DNA of 64,000 nt from Candidatus Fredericiella danica. Its GTDB lineage: Bacteria > Chloroflexota > Anaerolineae > Caldilineales > Caldilineaceae. Each line of letters opens with the position of its first letter. The first letter of the stretch is position 1. Both the position numbers and the translations under genes were made by a program. The notes below the pieces were generated by a model. That model saw only the letters and a list, made by a program, of their open reading frames with translations. It made no database searches and had not been told where the DNA came from. Location of the stretch: contig JADJPH010000010.1 in NCBI GenBank assembly GCA_016713335.1, forward strand, positions 1 through 64,000, in the 5' to 3' direction. Of the stretch, positions 19,125 to 27,828 are shown piece after piece.

Positions 19125-19237
19125 ATGCCCGCCTTTCGTGTCATCCACGTCCCCCAAAATCAGGGATTGGTTGGGTGCTCTCGGCAATGGTGGGCTGCGA
19201 AGAAAGAGCGATATGAAAGACATAGTGGACAATATCG

Positions 19238-19387
19238 CGGGGAAAAATTCAGATAAATACGACTATTCGCGTATTCTTTGTTGTCGCTAAAACAACGAAA
19301 GGTGGGGGTAGGTTAGGAGTAGGGGAATCGTGGTGCGAATTACGAATTACGTGCCACGTAATTTGTGACTCGTCATTCGTAATTCAT
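19238..19387. other. Intergenic, with 11-base inverted repeat
   Basis: GAATTACGAAT at about 19337 and ATTCGTAATTC at about 19374 are exact reverse complements around a loop that itself holds TACGTGCCACGTA. Probably a dispersed intergenic repeat or terminator behind the fusion gene's divergent neighbours. Nothing else seen. Confidence 0.4.
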
Positions 19388-19837
19388 TCACCTTCTCATT
19401 ACGACCAGCCGTTCATCCCCGCGTGTGATCGCATTGATCGTCCACACGAGCGGGGAAATCAGCCGGTGAAAACGGCGTAGGGCGGGGGGCATTTCGGCGG
19501 GCGCAAGGGCGCGAAAGCCAAAGCGGTGGTAGTACGTTTCGTTGTGGGCGGCGCAGCGCAGGTAGAGTGTTCCTGCTTCCATCGAGATCAGCGTCCAGAC
19601 AATGGCTGAACCGATGTTAGTCCCTTGGTGATCGGGCCCAACCGCCAGCGAGGCAAGTTCACGCGTGCCGTCCCTTAGCGTCTTGATCTGGCCGATGCCG
19701 GCCACCTTGCCCGCAGCTTCGGCAACGATAAAGCGCTCCCAGTGCAGGCTCCGTGGATTGAGGCGAGCTTGGCGGATCAGCCGTTTGATGATCGGCTGAT
19801 CCGCCGCCGTAGCCGCTCGTAGATAGGTGTTGGCCAT
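19388..19837 (-). CDS. GNAT family N-acetyltransferase
   Basis: 149 residues. N-terminus TYLRAATAADQPIIKRLIRQ, acetyl-CoA region ELASLAVGPDHQGTNIGSAI (the usual R/Q-x-x-G-x-G/A loop is weak here: HQGTNIGSA), then YHRFGFRAL, typical of the last GNAT strand and helix. Substrate unknown. It follows the MoxR gene by 18 bases on the same strand, in the position where a DUF58 gene is usually found, so it probably belongs to that transcription unit. Confidence 0.8.
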   Translation of the reverse strand: MANTYLRAATAADQPIIKRLIRQARLNPRSLHWERFIVAEAAGKVAGIGQIKTLRDGTRELASLAVGPDHQGTNIGSAIVWTLISMEAGTLYLRCAAHNETYYHRFGFRALAPAEMPPALRRFHRLISPLVWTINAITRGDERLVVMRR

Positions 19838-19855
19838 GTGCTCGATTCGTCTCTG

Positions 19856-20802
19856 CTACCGTGGCGCCTGAACACCGGCCACGATGCGCCGCAGCACTGC
19901 GTCCGCATCCAAGCCTTCGATCTCGGCTTCGGGACGCAAAATAATCCGATGGCGATAGATGGGTAGGATGATGTGTTTGACATCGTCCGGCGTTACGTAG
20001 CTCCGCCCTTGCAGTGCCGCGTAGGTCTTGGCCGCAAGCAGCGAGGCAATGCTGGCGCGCGGGCTGGCGCCCAGAATGAGATCCTGGCTCTGTCTGGAGG
20101 CCTGGGCAATCTGCGTGATGTAGGCAAAAATGCCCTCCTCGACGGTCACCCCCCGGATCTCCGCCTGGATCGCCGGCAGATCGGCAATCTGCACGACGGG
20201 CTGAATGCCGGCGGCATCGATGTCGTGCGCATCAAATCCGGCATGGTAGCGCCGAAGAATTTCCTGCTCTTGCGCGGCAGGCGGGTAACCGACCAGCACC
20301 TTGAAGAGAAACCGGTCCAGTTGCGCTTCCGGCAGTGGATAGGTGCCTTCGTACTCCACCGGGTTTTGCGTCGCCAGCACCATAAAGGGGGGTGGCAGCG
20401 TGTGGCGCTGGCCTTCGATTGTCACCTGGCGCTCTTCCATCGCCTCCAGCAGCGCTGACTGGGTCTTGGCGGGCGCACGATTGATCTCATCGGCCAGTAC
20501 AATATTGGTGAAGATCGGCCCGCGCTTCAGATAGAAGGAGCCTTTGTTGATCTCAAAGACTTCGGTGCCAACCACGTCGCTTGGCATCAAGTCGGCCGTA
20601 AACTGGATGCGGCCGAACTCAGCATCGATCAGGCGCGCCAGTGTCTTGGCAAGGAGCGTCTTGGCAACGCCGGGCACCCCCTCCAGCAGCACGTGACCAC
20701 CGCTCAGGAATGCGATGACGATCTGCTCAAAACCTCTTCCTGACCAACGATTACCTTCGCGGCCTGGGTCTGCATTTCGGTGTAAAGTTGTGACAAGGTC
20801 AC
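19856..20802 (-). CDS. MoxR family AAA ATPase, frameshift near N-terminus
   Basis: MoxR ATPases act as chaperones that mature partner proteins, often with DUF58 (von Willebrand-like) proteins. From GTG 20802: TLSQLYTEMQTQAAKVIVGQ, then the frame slips near 20728 (one T seems missing) and goes on FEQIVIAFLSGGHVLLEGVP. Walker A is GVPGVAKTLLAKT, Walker B NIVLADEINRAPAKTQSALL, sensor 1 VLATQNPVEYEGTYPLPEAQ. About 315 residues, normal length. The GTG start overlaps the stop of the preceding DUF4350 gene (GTGA), showing translational coupling, with AAAGGAAAT upstream. Confidence 0.88.
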
Positions 20803-22015
20803 GATGATTTCCTTTGTCTGGCAAGCAATTGATCAATTTGTGCGGCCAACTCAACCAGCCGGCGGTCGTCTGGCTTGGCATCCAACGCCTTCAATAGATC
20901 ACGGATCTCAGCGACTTCTTCGTGGCTCAGTGGGGGATCGGTTGCGCGCAGCCGCTCGACAAACTGAACATCCGCGATATCCGCGCTGATGGGCCGCAGG
21001 TGGGAAAGCCCCCGTTTGAGGCGCTGCTTCTGGTAGTGGGCAACATCACCGGAAAGACGCGCGCGCCGCATCAGTCCGGCCATGGCATGCACATATTCCG
21101 CTGCCTCCCGCTGCTTCTGTTCCGCTACGGAGCGCACAGGCGGCCCCAACCGCCGGCCCTGGAGGACTAGATACAAACCGGTGACGCCCAGGGCGAGGGC
21201 CGTCGCCCATCCGGTGGGCGTGCGGTACAACCAATCCTGCAGCGACCGGATGCGTTCGCCCACGCGACTGAGCCCAAACTGGTGGAAGGTGTCGAAGACA
21301 ATCACCGCGCCGTCCGGCACTGTCCGCAGGATGGGTGGCAGCAGGTCACCCTGTCCATCGTCTTGTAGCCCACGATTCGACATCCCAAATGACTGAGCCA
21401 GATGCCACACTTCACCTTCACCAACCGGTTGCACCGCAACGACCGGCGCGCCGTCGTCACCACGCAGTACGGTGACCGCAGTGGGAGTGTCCCGCAGATC
21501 CAGCGCCGCCTGTGGGGCCAACCAGTCGCCTTCAACCTGTCGTGGGCCGGAACCTAGCAACGGCTGCACCTGCGTGCCCATCGTTCCATAGCTGTCTCGT
21601 GTCAAGGGTGCGACCCCGAACGTTTCGACAAGGGCGGCGTCCATACGGTCGGGACCGACGATCACCAGCGTGTTGCCCGCTTCGACCCAGGTGCGCAGGT
21701 GCTGCGCATCCGCTTCAGTGTAGGTCAATTGATTGGGATAGACGAACATCAACGCAGCCTTGTCGGACCAGCCAAACACCAGTCCATCGTTGCGCCGGAC
21801 CTGATAGCCCAATGCTTCAAGCCAGAGGGCCAACCCGCGCGCCCGCTTGGCTCACTCGACGCCGGATCGAAGGCCTGCGGCTCCTGTTGCGGTGCCAAAA
21901 CCGAGCTTACCACGAGCAACACCAGCAACAGCAGGATGACCACGATCCAACGCATGTCGCGCCAGTTCCAACGGGCATGTCCTGCTTGTACGGAGGATGC
22001 GACGCCACGCGACAT
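20799..22015 (-). CDS. DUF4350 membrane protein, frameshifted
   Basis: Starts MSRGVASSVQAGHARWNW, has a single N-terminal helix (MRWIVVILLLLVLLVVSSVL), slips frame near 21845, and continues LALWLEALGYQVRRNDG, which begins the DUF4350 domain. This domain is a ThuA/GATase-like fold of unknown role, here with TWVEAGNTLVIVGPD. A second helix (WATALALGVTGLYLVLQGRRL) and a cytosolic helical tail follow. Proteins of this type sit in MoxR operons across Actinobacteria and Chloroflexota. It is coupled to MoxR by overlapping stop and start, and is preceded by the DUF4129 gene by six bases. Confidence 0.8.
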
Positions 22016-22021
22016 ACCAAA

Positions 22022-22935
22022 CTAGTCCTTTTCCCGCGTGACAACCTTGTTCAACGCTTCGATTGAGGCGCCGTAGCTGGTAAAGGCCGCAGCATCCGGT
22101 TCATGCATCCCGTACCAGACCTCGTCGAATGTGTCCACAACGGGTTGGAGATGAGGACGAACGGGATGGTTGTTGGGGACACGCGCCAGCATTTCGCGAT
22201 TGGTGAGGCTGCGATCGACAACCACCAATCCGCGTTCCTCCATGGTGAGTAGCGCGCTCCAAGCAGAGCTGGCGTACGGCCTGCCGGAAATCACCGGCTT
22301 CGGCAAGCCGGGCTGCGCGCGTCCGTGCCGCTTGCGGGCTCTGCGGCCAGGAATCGGCGTTTTCTTCGGTGGCTTTGAAACGGAAGTCTGGTACGAAATC
22401 CTCAAGCAAACCGCGCAGCAGATAGACCAGGAGCGCCAGGATGCCGATCCCACCAATGGCAGCCAGGACTCTGCCCAGCACCTCAACCACTTCCATGCCC
22501 CATGGCCTCATCGTAGCGGCGCCCGGCTGAGGCGAGGGTAGACGGTTGCCCAACCACTCGTTCAACCAGCGCAATGCCCGCTGCAACCAGGAGGTCTGCG
22601 GTCCAAAGCTGGGGTCGGCCAGGACGCGTTCGAGGGCTGCGATCCGTGCTACTGCGTCGTCGCTGGGAATTGCATCGAGCTGGTCCATGACAAGTTTGAC
22701 TCGCGCCAACGCCTCGCCGGGAGCAAGCACCTCGGTGCGCCCCCCAAGCAAAGGGGAAAGTTCGATTTGCTCGCCATTGGGAAGCACCACCGTCGACCAG
22801 GGATCCAGCAGCGTGCGCGCAGCGTCGAGTTCGCTTTCACCGGCGCCGGGCTGCACCAGCAGCGCACGCACATCGTTCAGCACTGCGCGGTAGGCACCCA
22901 ACGTCGGCAACCCGGCTCCAGACCGGCTTCGTCAT
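22022..22935 (-). CDS. DUF4129 membrane protein, frameshifted
   Basis: A long extracytoplasmic N-terminal part (AYRAVLNDVRALLVQPGAGE), one membrane helix (VLAAIGGIGILALLVYLLRG), and after a frame slip near 22265 the C-terminal DUF4129 region ALLTMEERGLVVVDRSLTNR with VDTFDEVWYG. In most relatives this tail follows a transglutaminase-like domain. ATG 22935 overlaps the stop of the membrane gene upstream (ATGA), but the first 13 codons from it are in another phase, so a second small indel near 22905 is likely. Member of the MoxR operon; function unknown. Confidence 0.7.
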
Positions 22936-23777
22936 TGCATGGCTTCCGGCTGGGCTACATTGGTGTCCTGCTCCGCAATTGCCTGGACACGCAGTTCCAA
23001 GTCAAGATTTTCTTTGCGGACACGCAGATCGTAATAATAGAGTGCCATCGCGATCGCATTGAACGGCATCCAGAAGATTGAAAACAGATACGCGGCCAAC
23101 GACGAGCCGATCCGTACGATTTCGGCCCACTCCGGCGGCACAAAGACGGCAGCGAAGCCTACGATCAAAAGGGGCACATAGAAGAACACAAATGAGAGCA
23201 GCCCGAGCAGGATGCTATAGACCGCCGATCGCCAGAAGAGACCATCCGTCAAGCCCCAACTGCGGCCCAGGGCTTCGGTTGGTCCTGCACGCTCGGCGAC
23301 GACGGCGACGCCGCCCACTATCCAGCGCACCGCCAAAAATACGATCGCAGCAAACGTGATGGGGATGGCGAGCAAGGCCAATGGGAAAAACGCGAATGAG
23401 ATGAAAGCGGCCGGCAGCATGATGCCGCCGATCGCCAGTGCCACCAGGATCCCCATGCCGAAGTAGCTCCAGAAGCGTCCCATCGCACCGCCAACACTTT
23501 GCCCGATGGTCAACTCCAGGTCGGCGAGTGCACCGAGCGCATAAACAAGCAGTGTAATGCCAGCAATAAATGTTGCAATCTGCCCGCCAAACGAGAGGAT
23601 ATTGGCGATATCCGATTCGGGCGCCAGGATGCCCGGAAAGGCGAAAAGCAGCGCAATGATGGTGAAGAGTGCAGAAATCAGAACGAGCTTGCCAAAGCGG
23701 AGACGATAGAGGCGAAAGGCCGCATCCAACAATTCGGTTAACGAACGTCCACCATCCCGAAATAGATCACGGAGCAT
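22932..23777 (-). CDS. Multi-spanning membrane protein, glycerophosphoryl-diester-phosphodiesterase membrane-domain type
   Basis: 281 residues from ATG 23777, which has GGGGATGG upstream. Six or so hydrophobic helices, opening with MLRDLFRDGGRSLTELLDAA then FRLYRLRFGKLVLISALF, and a short charged C-terminus. The start pattern and helix spacing match the membrane domain (no catalytic part) that commonly opens MoxR/DUF4350/DUF4129 operons. It overlaps the next gene by the ATGA arrangement. First gene of the operon 23777-19856; function unknown, perhaps a scaffold for the membrane complex. Confidence 0.7.
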   Translation of the reverse strand: MLRDLFRDGGRSLTELLDAAFRLYRLRFGKLVLISALFTIIALLFAFPGILAPESDIANILSFGGQIATFIAGITLLVYALGALADLELTIGQSVGGAMGRFWSYFGMGILVALAIGGIMLPAAFISFAFFPLALLAIPITFAAIVFLAVRWIVGGVAVVAERAGPTEALGRSWGLTDGLFWRSAVYSILLGLLSFVFFYVPLLIVGFAAVFVPPEWAEIVRIGSSLAAYLFSIFWMPFNAIAMALYYYDLRVRKENLDLELRVQAIAEQDTNVAQPEAMQ

Positions 23778-23812
23778 GGATCCATCCCCTTTCCCGGCGT
23801 ACCGGTCTGGCT

Positions 23813-24899
23813 TTAGCGTTTGACTGCTGATTCCTTCAATCGATCCGGATCGATGCGTACTGTGACCGCATCGGCGAGGTCGAGATAGCCATCGCGAAGT
23901 GGGATTGCCCGCTCGACGATATCTTCTTTCAGCTTCAAAAAGAAACTCAGTTCGGATGGGTGTTCGATGCCTGGAAGCGCCGCAAAGATCGCCGCGCGCG
24001 CGGTGCCAATGCCACTTCCGGCCTGAGACCCCACCATGATGCCTTTGCCTGCGGTGCCCGCCATGGCCAGCATCTCCCAATGATTCGGTGTAACCCGTCC
24101 GCGGCGTCTTGATGTTTAGAATGGCGAACGTGTCCATCTCCAGTTCGCGCACCAGATCGCGCGCGGTAAAGGTGCTATCATCGGCAATGATGGGGAGTTG
24201 GGCGCCCCGCTGAAGCGCAGCACGCTCGCGAATCAACTCGACCGGCAGCGGTTCTTCACAGTAGAGCAATCCGATTTCGCGCAACTGCGCCAGCCGGCTT
24301 TCTGCCTCGCGTGCCGCAAAACATTCGTTGGCGTCCGCATAGAGCGCCACACTGTCCCCAAACATCTGCTGCAAGTCATGCACTCGCGCCAGATCCTCAT
24401 CCCAGTCGCGTCCAACTTTTACCTTGAGCACACGGACGCCTGCGGCGACAACGCGCTCCGCTTCGGCCAGCACGGTGTCGCGGTCGCCGATGCCCAGGAT
24501 ATAGCTCACGCGGACCCGCGCTTGTGTACTGCCAAGATGCTGCGCCAGATTGATGCCTTCACTGTGTGCAAGTGCATCGTGGAGCGCCATGTCGATGGCC
24601 CCACGGGCCGTGTGGTTGTTCTTTACCTGCTGCAGTATAGCCGGCGCTGTTGACGCCGGCTTGCCGATCAGGCGCGGGGCCAGTTCGGTGTCGATGATGC
24701 TGACAATGCCGTATTCGGTTTCGCCGTAGATGGTGGGGCGAGGGGGCGCCTCAGCCACCCCTTCGCTGCCGTCGTCGAGTGTCACCTGCACAAGGACATG
24801 CCGCGCCTCTGCCATCCGGCTGTGTTTGCCCCACTGCAACTCGCCGTGCATTGGGAGGCGAAAGATGGTTGTGGTGATGGAAGCGATTTTAGGAGTCAT
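23813..24899 (-). CDS. Enolase-superfamily dipeptide epimerase / muconate-cycloisomerase-like enzyme, frameshifted
   Basis: Mandelate racemase/muconate lactonising family, abstracting a proton alpha to a carboxylate. The capping domain (ASITTTIFRLPMHGELQWGK) is followed by a barrel with VLKVKVGRDWDEDL (KxK acid-base motif), YADANECF (metal Asp), YCEEPLP (metal Glu), IIADDSTF (metal Asp) and FAILNIKTPRTGY (second catalytic lysine). The frame slips near 24085 and resumes MLAMAGTAGKGIMVGSQAGS, GIGTARAAIFAALPGIEHP. The KxK/K pair fits L-Ala-D/L-Glu-type dipeptide epimerases, but the substrate cannot be fixed. About 362 residues. The MoxR operon starts 35 bases further on. Confidence 0.82.
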
Positions 24900-24986
24900 A
24901 GGCGGGTGTTACGTGCCTTGTGTTGCGTAACGCAAGACTTGAGATTAGAGATTAGAGATCTGAGAACACGTTACACGAAACATGTG
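24900..24986. repeat. Intergenic heptamer repeat
   Basis: Contains AGATTAGAGATTAGAGAT with a period of seven and a TTACGTG-type inverted segment. Same repeat style as inside the GT39 gene at 2155-2225. Confidence 0.5.
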
Positions 24987-25826
24987 CTACCGTCCTCGCA
25001 CGAGTTCAGTAATTTCTCTTGCCACCGCTTCAGGGTTCAGTTGCACCGTGTCGACCACGCGGGTGCGGTCCGGCGCAACTGCCAACAACGCAGCAGTGGT
25101 GGCGGCCGGGTCGTAGTTCCGGCGCTCTTCGATGACGATGTCCAGCCCCTTGCGCAGGTCACTTGCAGTGGTGACGCCGCTGCGCACCAGCTCCAGGAGC
25201 ACTTGCTCTTCATCCGGGCTGAAGAAACCAGTTGCCGCAGATGCATAGATGTCGGCAAAGCGGTGGATGTGGTCCAGGGAGGGGTTCTCAACCGTGGCGC
25301 CGCCGATTTGGTCAAACGGATCTCCCCGCCCGGCCAGGCGCGAAACGCGCACCACATCAGGCGCGTTGAGTACAGCAAAGCGTGCCGATGGCAGGAGCGT
25401 TGCCGCATGTGTGACTTCGTTTTCGCCGCGCAGCCCGTCAAAAAGCAGCAGTTCCGGGAGCACCTGCGGGTCGATCCAGAGTTGGGAGAGGGCATAGGCC
25501 ATCCCGCCAGGATACTGCTCCCGATAGGCCCGTGTGTAGGCAAAGCGCTGCTTGCGATCCTGCACAGGGGTGACTTCAAGCCCGGCTTGGGCCTGCATCA
25601 TGGAAATGATCAACCGATCGGTGAGGTCGCGCCGATCGGGAAGCAGGTGGTGCGCAAGCCCCACTTCGTCCAGTGCAACAAGTGCCGTGCTCTTGCCGGC
25701 GCCGGTGACGCCAACCAGGACGAGCAGGGCACAGTCAGCGATAGACCGCCAGCCGGCGGGCGCCGGCACACCAGCACCAACGCCCACGGCCAGCAGCAGA
25801 AAGGGCAAGGTTTGCGGAGGAGTCAC
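24987..25826 (-). CDS. P-loop ATPase of unknown function
   Basis: 279 residues from GTG 25826, with AGGGTGAG upstream. Walker A is LVGVTGAGKSTALVALDEVG near residue 37, followed by DRRDLTDRLIISMMQAQAGL. A possible Walker B is LPELLLFDGLRGENEV. The C-terminal part (TASDLRKGLDIVIEERRNYD, then DTVQLNPEAVAREITELVRG) looks like a chemistry-free helper domain. The kinase-like layout (P-loop, then an acid followed by GL-GEN) suggests a small-molecule or nucleotide kinase-like fold, but I cannot name it. A short hydrophobic N-terminus precedes the P-loop. It is followed by no close partner. Confidence 0.6.
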   Translation of the reverse strand: MTPPQTLPFLLLAVGVGAGVPAPAGWRSIADCALLVLVGVTGAGKSTALVALDEVGLAHHLLPDRRDLTDRLIISMMQAQAGLEVTPVQDRKQRFAYTRAYREQYPGGMAYALSQLWIDPQVLPELLLFDGLRGENEVTHAATLLPSARFAVLNAPDVVRVSRLAGRGDPFDQIGGATVENPSLDHIHRFADIYASAATGFFSPDEEQVLLELVRSGVTTASDLRKGLDIVIEERRNYDPAATTAALLAVAPDRTRVVDTVQLNPEAVAREITELVRGR

Positions 25827-25849
25827 AGTTCTCTCACCCTACTTTGTTA

Positions 25850-26341
25850 TCAACCTTCTTCGTGGTTGATGACAACCTTTAGGATCTTATCACCCTGGCG
25901 AATCTTGTTGACGACATCCTGTCCCTCGGTCACCTTGCCAAAGACGGTGTGTTTGCCGTCGAGGTGGGGTTGAGGGGAATGCGTGATAAAAAATTGGCTG
26001 CCGTTGGTGTTCGGGCCGGCATTGGCCATCGAGAGTACGCCGGTTTCATGCTTGAGCGGGTTGCCGCGGAGCTCATCCTCAAATTTATACCCAGGGCCGC
26101 CGCGGCCGGTGCCGGTCGGGTCGCCGCCCTGGATCATGAAGTCGTTGATCACGCGGTGGAAGGTCACGCCGTCGTAGAAGCCTTGTTCGGCGAGAAACAC
26201 GAAGTTGTTCACGGTCTTGGGTGCGTATTCAGGGAAGAGCGCGATCACGATTGTGCCGCGCGTCGTCTCAATCTTGGCAGTATATTTCTGCTTGGGATCG
26301 ATGATCATCGCTGGAGCGGTGCTCCATTGCTGGGTTGACAT
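25850..26341 (-). CDS. Peptidyl-prolyl cis-trans isomerase, cyclophilin type
   Basis: 163-residue cytosolic cyclophilin, catalysing proline isomerisation in folding. Motifs: IETTRGTIVIALFPEYAPKT, NFVFLAEQGFYDGVTFHRVI, DFMIQGGDPTGTGRGGPGYK (catalytic Phe and Gln region), GVLSMANAGPNTNGSQFFIT and HLDGKHTVFGKV. No signal peptide. Start ATG 26341, with AAGGA ten bases upstream. Complete and undamaged. Confidence 0.93.
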   Translation of the reverse strand: MSTQQWSTAPAMIIDPKQKYTAKIETTRGTIVIALFPEYAPKTVNNFVFLAEQGFYDGVTFHRVINDFMIQGGDPTGTGRGGPGYKFEDELRGNPLKHETGVLSMANAGPNTNGSQFFITHSPQPHLDGKHTVFGKVTEGQDVVNKIRQGDKILKVVINHEEG

Positions 26342-26377
26342 TTATCCAAAATCCTTTTTGTGGTCTTTCAACATATA

Positions 26378-26429
26378 CGCCCTCTGCTGCGAAACGCCGG
26401 GCGACAGTGCGTCAGTGTAGCAGAGGGCG
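26378..26429. other. 11-base inverted repeat upstream of cyclophilin
   Basis: CGCCCTCTGCT at 26378-26388 and its exact complement at 26419-26429, with a 30-base loop. It lies in the leader region between the divergent cyclophilin and kinase genes, and could be a leader structure or terminator. Confidence 0.4.
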
Positions 26430-26593
26430 CCATGTGCGGCAAGATGCGCACAGGAATTGTCTGAACTAGGATTTGTGTGATTGAGGGATTACCAAGATGT
26501 GTAGGCGACGGCTATTATATTGGATGCGTCGATGAACGGGGCGTGCAGAGGGACTGCCGCTCAAACCATTACGACGGAGGGAAGGGTGACGCG

Positions 26594-27376
26594 ATGGTTC
26601 GCACGGTAATGGCAGCGCGGTATGTGGTGCCTTTGCGCGAGGGCGGGTCGTTGCCTGCCGTGGTGCAGGCGGACGACGGCGAAATGTATGTCATGAAATT
26701 CATCGGCGCAGGTCAGGGCCGCAAGGCCTTGATTGCCGAATTGCTGGCCGGCGAGATTGGCCGCCAACTCGGCCTGAATGTGCCCGAACTCGTGCTCATG
26801 ACGATGACCACATCCCTGGGACGCTCTGAACCCAATCCAGAAATTCAGGCGCTCCTCCGCGCAAGCACCGGTCTTAATCTGGGCATGAAATATCTACCCG
26901 GTGCATTCGCCTATAACTCGCTGCGGCGCCCTGCGCCAGACCCGGAGTTGGCGTCTGCCATCGTCTGGTTTGACGCCCTGATCACCAATGTGGATCGCAC
27001 GGATCGCAACGTGAACATGTTGATCTGGGAGGATGCACTCTGGTTGATCGACCACGGTGCGTCGCTCTACGTCCATCATGATTGGACCGACTATCAGGAG
27101 CGCAGTCGCTCTGCGTTTCCTTACAGCCGCCAGCACACCCTACTCCGTTATGCCAGCCGGCTGGCCGCCGCCGAAAAGCGGCTTGCACCCCTGTTGGATG
27201 CGGCTGTGATCCGCGCCATGGTCGATGAAATTCCTGAGCAGTGGCTTGAGGGCGAAGCGACTTTTGCGGATGTCACTGCACATCGTGCGGCCTACTTTGA
27301 CTATCTGCAGGGCCGGGTGGCGGCGTCGCCGGCATTCACGGAGGAGGCGGTGCGTGCCCGAACTCACTTCGTATGA
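26594..27376 (+). CDS. HipA-like kinase family protein
   Basis: 260 residues from ATG 26594 (MVRTVMAARYVVPLREGGSL), with GGAGGGAAGG upstream; an open frame extends back to 26477 without support. The fold is the HipA-like kinase: YVMKFIGAGQGRKALIAELL (ATP lysine and helix), then WFDALITNVDRTDRNVNMLI and LWLIDHGASLY, equivalent to the catalytic and metal-binding loops. These proteins differ from toxin HipA in lacking its N-terminal lobe and HipB partner. It overlaps the DUF3037 gene by 23 bases, a pairing seen repeatedly in bacteria, so the two proteins probably work together. Target unknown. Confidence 0.8.
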   Translation: MVRTVMAARYVVPLREGGSLPAVVQADDGEMYVMKFIGAGQGRKALIAELLAGEIGRQLGLNVPELVLMTMTTSLGRSEPNPEIQALLRASTGLNLGMKYLPGAFAYNSLRRPAPDPELASAIVWFDALITNVDRTDRNVNMLIWEDALWLIDHGASLYVHHDWTDYQERSRSAFPYSRQHTLLRYASRLAAAEKRLAPLLDAAVIRAMVDEIPEQWLEGEATFADVTAHRAAYFDYLQGRVAASPAFTEEAVRARTHFV

Positions 27377-27746
27377 TTATGCCATCATCCGCGTCGTGCC
27401 CAGGGTGGAGCGGGAGGAGTTCATCAATGTTGGGGTCGTGATCTTTTGCCGCACACAGAAATTCCTGGCCGCCCGCGTTGAAGTGGACGAAGAGAAACTG
27501 CGCGTATTGGCTCCCCAACTTGATCGCGCCGAGTTGGATCAGCAGTTGGAGAGCATCCCGCGCCTCTGCGCGGGCGAAGGTCCCATTGGCGCACTGGGCC
27601 CGGCCGAGACGTTCCATTGGCTCGTTGCCCCCCACAGCACGGTGATCCAGTGCTCGCCCGTTCACACAGGCCTGAGCAGCGACGTGCCGGCTGAACTTGA
27701 CCGCATCATGGATGTCATGGTGCGCAATCAAAAACGGCTGGGTTAG
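27354..27746 (+). CDS. DUF3037 family protein
   Basis: 131 residues from GTG 27354 (MPELTSYDYAIIRVVPRVER, EEFINVGVVIFCRTQKFLAA), the standard DUF3037 opening. The middle holds LGPAETFHWLVAPHSTVIQC, also typical. GGAGG stands nine bases before the GTG, inside the end of the kinase gene. Biochemical role unknown; always or nearly always next to a HipA-like kinase, so it may be its partner or substrate. Confidence 0.82.
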   Translation: MPELTSYDYAIIRVVPRVEREEFINVGVVIFCRTQKFLAARVEVDEEKLRVLAPQLDRAELDQQLESIPRLCAGEGPIGALGPAETFHWLVAPHSTVIQCSPVHTGLSSDVPAELDRIMDVMVRNQKRLG

Positions 27747-27765
27747 GATTTCCCTAACCCAGCCG
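27735..27765 (-). terminator. Intrinsic terminator of the fasciclin gene, overlapping the DUF3037 stop
   Basis: Arms 27735-27747 (CGGCTGGGTTAGG) and 27753-27765 are exact complements around a 5-base loop. Read on the minus strand, the hairpin is followed by TTTTTGATT. The left arm contains the DUF3037 stop codon, so it may end transcription from both sides. Confidence 0.8.
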
Positions 27766-27828
27766 GAACGTACAACTTCTCTTCTATCCAGCGCCAAACC
27801 CCTGGCGCCACGACATTATTGTTTGCAC

